A stretch of 27,500 bases of DNA from Prorocentrum cordatum (lineage: Eukaryota; Sar; Dinophyceae; Prorocentrales; Prorocentraceae): assembly GCA_963575745.1 (NCBI GenBank), contig CAUYUJ010014543.1, forward strand, positions 284,303-311,802. Direction: 5' to 3'. Made by a program: the position numbers and the translations under genes. Under the pieces are notes generated by a model. That model was not told the DNA's origin. It worked only from the letters and a program-made list of their open reading frames with translations, and did no database searches. This document shows, one piece after another, positions 25,583 to 27,500 of the stretch (its first letter is position 1; the number at the start of each line of letters is the position of its first letter).

Positions 25583-27500
25583 GGAGGTTTAAGACGGGAG
25601 CGGCAGAAGCACGGTGGGCCGCGCGGAGGACGCCGACCAGGTCGGGCGCGGGATGGTTCGCAGGGTCGTGGGACTTGGAGCCCGAAGCGAACACGCACCG
25701 CGCCTGCTGCTCAGACTGGGCGCACCCGAGCTGCTGGCGCATACGCGCAGCAGACCACGGCGAGAGCGCCGAGGGCCGCCAGAATTTGGCGAGGGCCGCC
25801 AGGCGGCGCGGCCCCCTGGCCCCGCCGGGCCCAGGCGCAAAATCGCAGGAGGCCGGCAGAGGCACGACGACGGCGGCCGCCGCGGCAGGGAGGCGCGAAG
25901 TCAGGGATGGCGCATGGTGGCGCTGCGGAAAAAGGGGGAAACACTGGTTGCGTCGCCGCCAGAGTCGGAGTCACGGTCGGCAGCGCGGCAAGCGCCAAGT
26001 CGGGCGCGTCCCCCACGCAGGGGAATGTTGGGTGAAGAATTAAAAATACCCAAAAGATACCCCAAAAATTGGCAAACACATCACAAAATCGCCCCCAGAC
26101 AATGCTTCTACTATTTTTGAATATTCCCCCTGAAGAGGGACAGGCCCGACTTAAGGCAAGCGCCAGGCCTAAGGGCCCACGCAATGCCTGGAGCGGCAGG
26201 GCGGCCATCAGGTCCAAGACGCGCAACAAGCCCGCCCTCGCAGCAGGCCTTAAAGAGCCAAGCGACGAGGTCGATGGGGCTGCGCCAGTTCACGGGTGGG
26301 AACGTGGCGACGCCCCTGCGTCGCTGGAAATTGCCCATGAACTTGGCCGCGAGCGACACCCGGCATCCGCGCATGAGAACGCGCCGCGAGCGGCGGCAAT
26401 TGGGAGCGAGTTGCGGGGGGTCGCCCATCACATCGAGCTGCACGGCCGGCGAGCTGCCGCTGGGCACGAGCGCGAGAGCTCCCGGCTGAGGCGCGGCCTC
26501 GTCGAGCAAGACGGCATCGGAGCGGGGGCGGTCCGCCCCGTCGGGGCCGCGACGAAAACTGCCGACGCGCTCCAGGATCGAGGGGGTGAAGCGGCGGGAG
26601 GGCAATGCTGACCTGGCCAAGGTCTTGAATCTCCTAGTCGGGCGGGAGCGCCCGCGGTTCTGATTGCGCCGACGAGCGGCTGGGTCTGGCGGCCGGCGGC
26701 GGCGCCCGAGAGCAAGGTGGCGGAGGTGCTCGGGCAGGGCCTCGAGCCGGGCGCGTCGGACGCCTCGCGCTGGATCTCACCGGCGCTTCCCGCGGGGCAG
26801 CTTGGATGCAGCGAGGAGTGGCGCCGAGCGCGGCGCGCGGCAGGATTGGCGCCGCAGGCAACCCAGGATTGCCCAAACGGGTGGGAGGGCGCTCGCACGC
26901 AGGATGGCGAGGGCCGCGTCTGCCCCGACCCTGGCGGCCTGACGGCCCCTGCACAGCGGTCCACACGTGGGCGGCGGGGCGGGGGAGACTTGCCCGCTGG
27001 TCGGGGTCGAGCGAAAACATCTCGGCAACCTCGTCAACGCGCTCGCGCGCAGGTAGGGAGGCCAGCGGCCGGAGGAGCACGGAACCTGGCGCGCGCCTCC
27101 GGTCGCCGTCGCGGTTCGCCAACGAGGCCCGAGGCTGGCGCCCGTTTAAAACGATCAGAGGCGACAGCCGCGACGCGCCAGCTATTGGCGCCCCAGACGT
27201 CCCAGATGACTTGGTGGCAGGCGATCGCACTGGCGTGGAGGCGGACATCCAGCGGGAGCACTAGCACGGCGATCAGGACCAGGATGGGAGGGACAACGGC
27301 GCCCCGCAAGCGGCGGTGGTCGCAGCGGGCGTAGGACAGCGAGTGGACGCTGGTGACACCCGTCGACGTGGAATGCGAACGGGCGGGAGGTGGATCCACG
27401 ACGCTATCTCAGAGGCGACGGGCCCGTTCAAATGATTCTCGTCGATGAGCGGCCCATCGCTATCAGGCTCCTAGGAAAAAAGCGTGTCCGCATGGCGAAG
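25583..27500. other. GC-rich flank, no gene recognised
   Basis: Composition returns to that of the block before the LINE. A patch at about 26,020-26,130 is AT-richer. Among many open frames, a minus-strand one at 26,180-26,600 (MGDPPQLAPNCRRSRRV, WRSPIDLVAWLFKACC) and a minus-strand hydrophobic run near 27,220-27,310 (PPILVLIAVLVLPL, a possible membrane helix) look slightly more protein-like than the rest. I recognise neither, and splice sites cannot be set by eye. Confidence 0.4.

Overview
The window is nuclear DNA of a dinoflagellate. The reasons are the very GC-rich, gene-poor background loaded with micro-, mini- and satellite repeats; a secreted-type Cys repeat exon of a kind seen in protist genomes; and, most tellingly, relics of the dinoflagellate trans-spliced leader (DinoSL) at the 5' end of a retrotransposon. 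No bacterial operon, rRNA or convincing tRNA is visible.

Layout. 1-1,070: ATC and CTC/GGA microsatellites and a 53-bp minisatellite. 1,084-1,686 (minus): a probable exon with two complete and one truncated Cys-rich repeat. 2,510-4,415: degenerate satellite units, a CA tract and a 0.9-kb GTAT tetranucleotide array. 4,417-9,550: GC-rich DNA carrying small non-autonomous or hairpin repeats: a foldback MITE-like element at 5,640-5,836 with a related half-copy at 7,564-7,672, two arrays of the palindromic 11-mer CATCGNCGATG, and a 160-bp cruciform at 8,537-8,697. 9,556-11,034: a 1.5-kb ATC array with higher-order repeats. 11,468-12,545: a large foldback structure whose arms are 13-bp tandem repeats. 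12,546-16,608: GC-rich DNA in which I recognise no gene.

16,621-25,570 (minus strand): an apparently full-length non-LTR retrotransposon (LINE) of about 8.95 kb, clearly lower in GC than its flanks. It is bounded by a 12-bp direct repeat (candidate target-site duplication) at 16,609-16,620 and 25,571-25,582. Its 3' end is a short (CAT)n tail, and its 5' end carries one clear and one decayed DinoSL relic. Read 5' to 3' on the minus strand it encodes ORF1 (coiled coil plus RRM-like fold, an L1-ORF1p-like layout), ORF2 (AP-type endonuclease, reverse transcriptase, C-terminal W..H..R.P region), ORF3 (unknown, disordered middle with a globular C-terminus), and weaker ORFs 4 and 5. ORFs 1, 2 and 3 lie in a single reading frame, separated only by one TGA and one TAG, each exactly at a module boundary. 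ORF2 has no ATG upstream of its endonuclease catalytic Asn.

Model (inference): the element's RNA is capped by SL trans-splicing and copied back by its own endonuclease/RT, so SL sequence becomes part of the genomic 5' end. ORF2 and ORF3 may be expressed from the same frame by stop-codon readthrough or a similar mechanism. 25,583-27,500 is GC-rich flank without a recognised gene.
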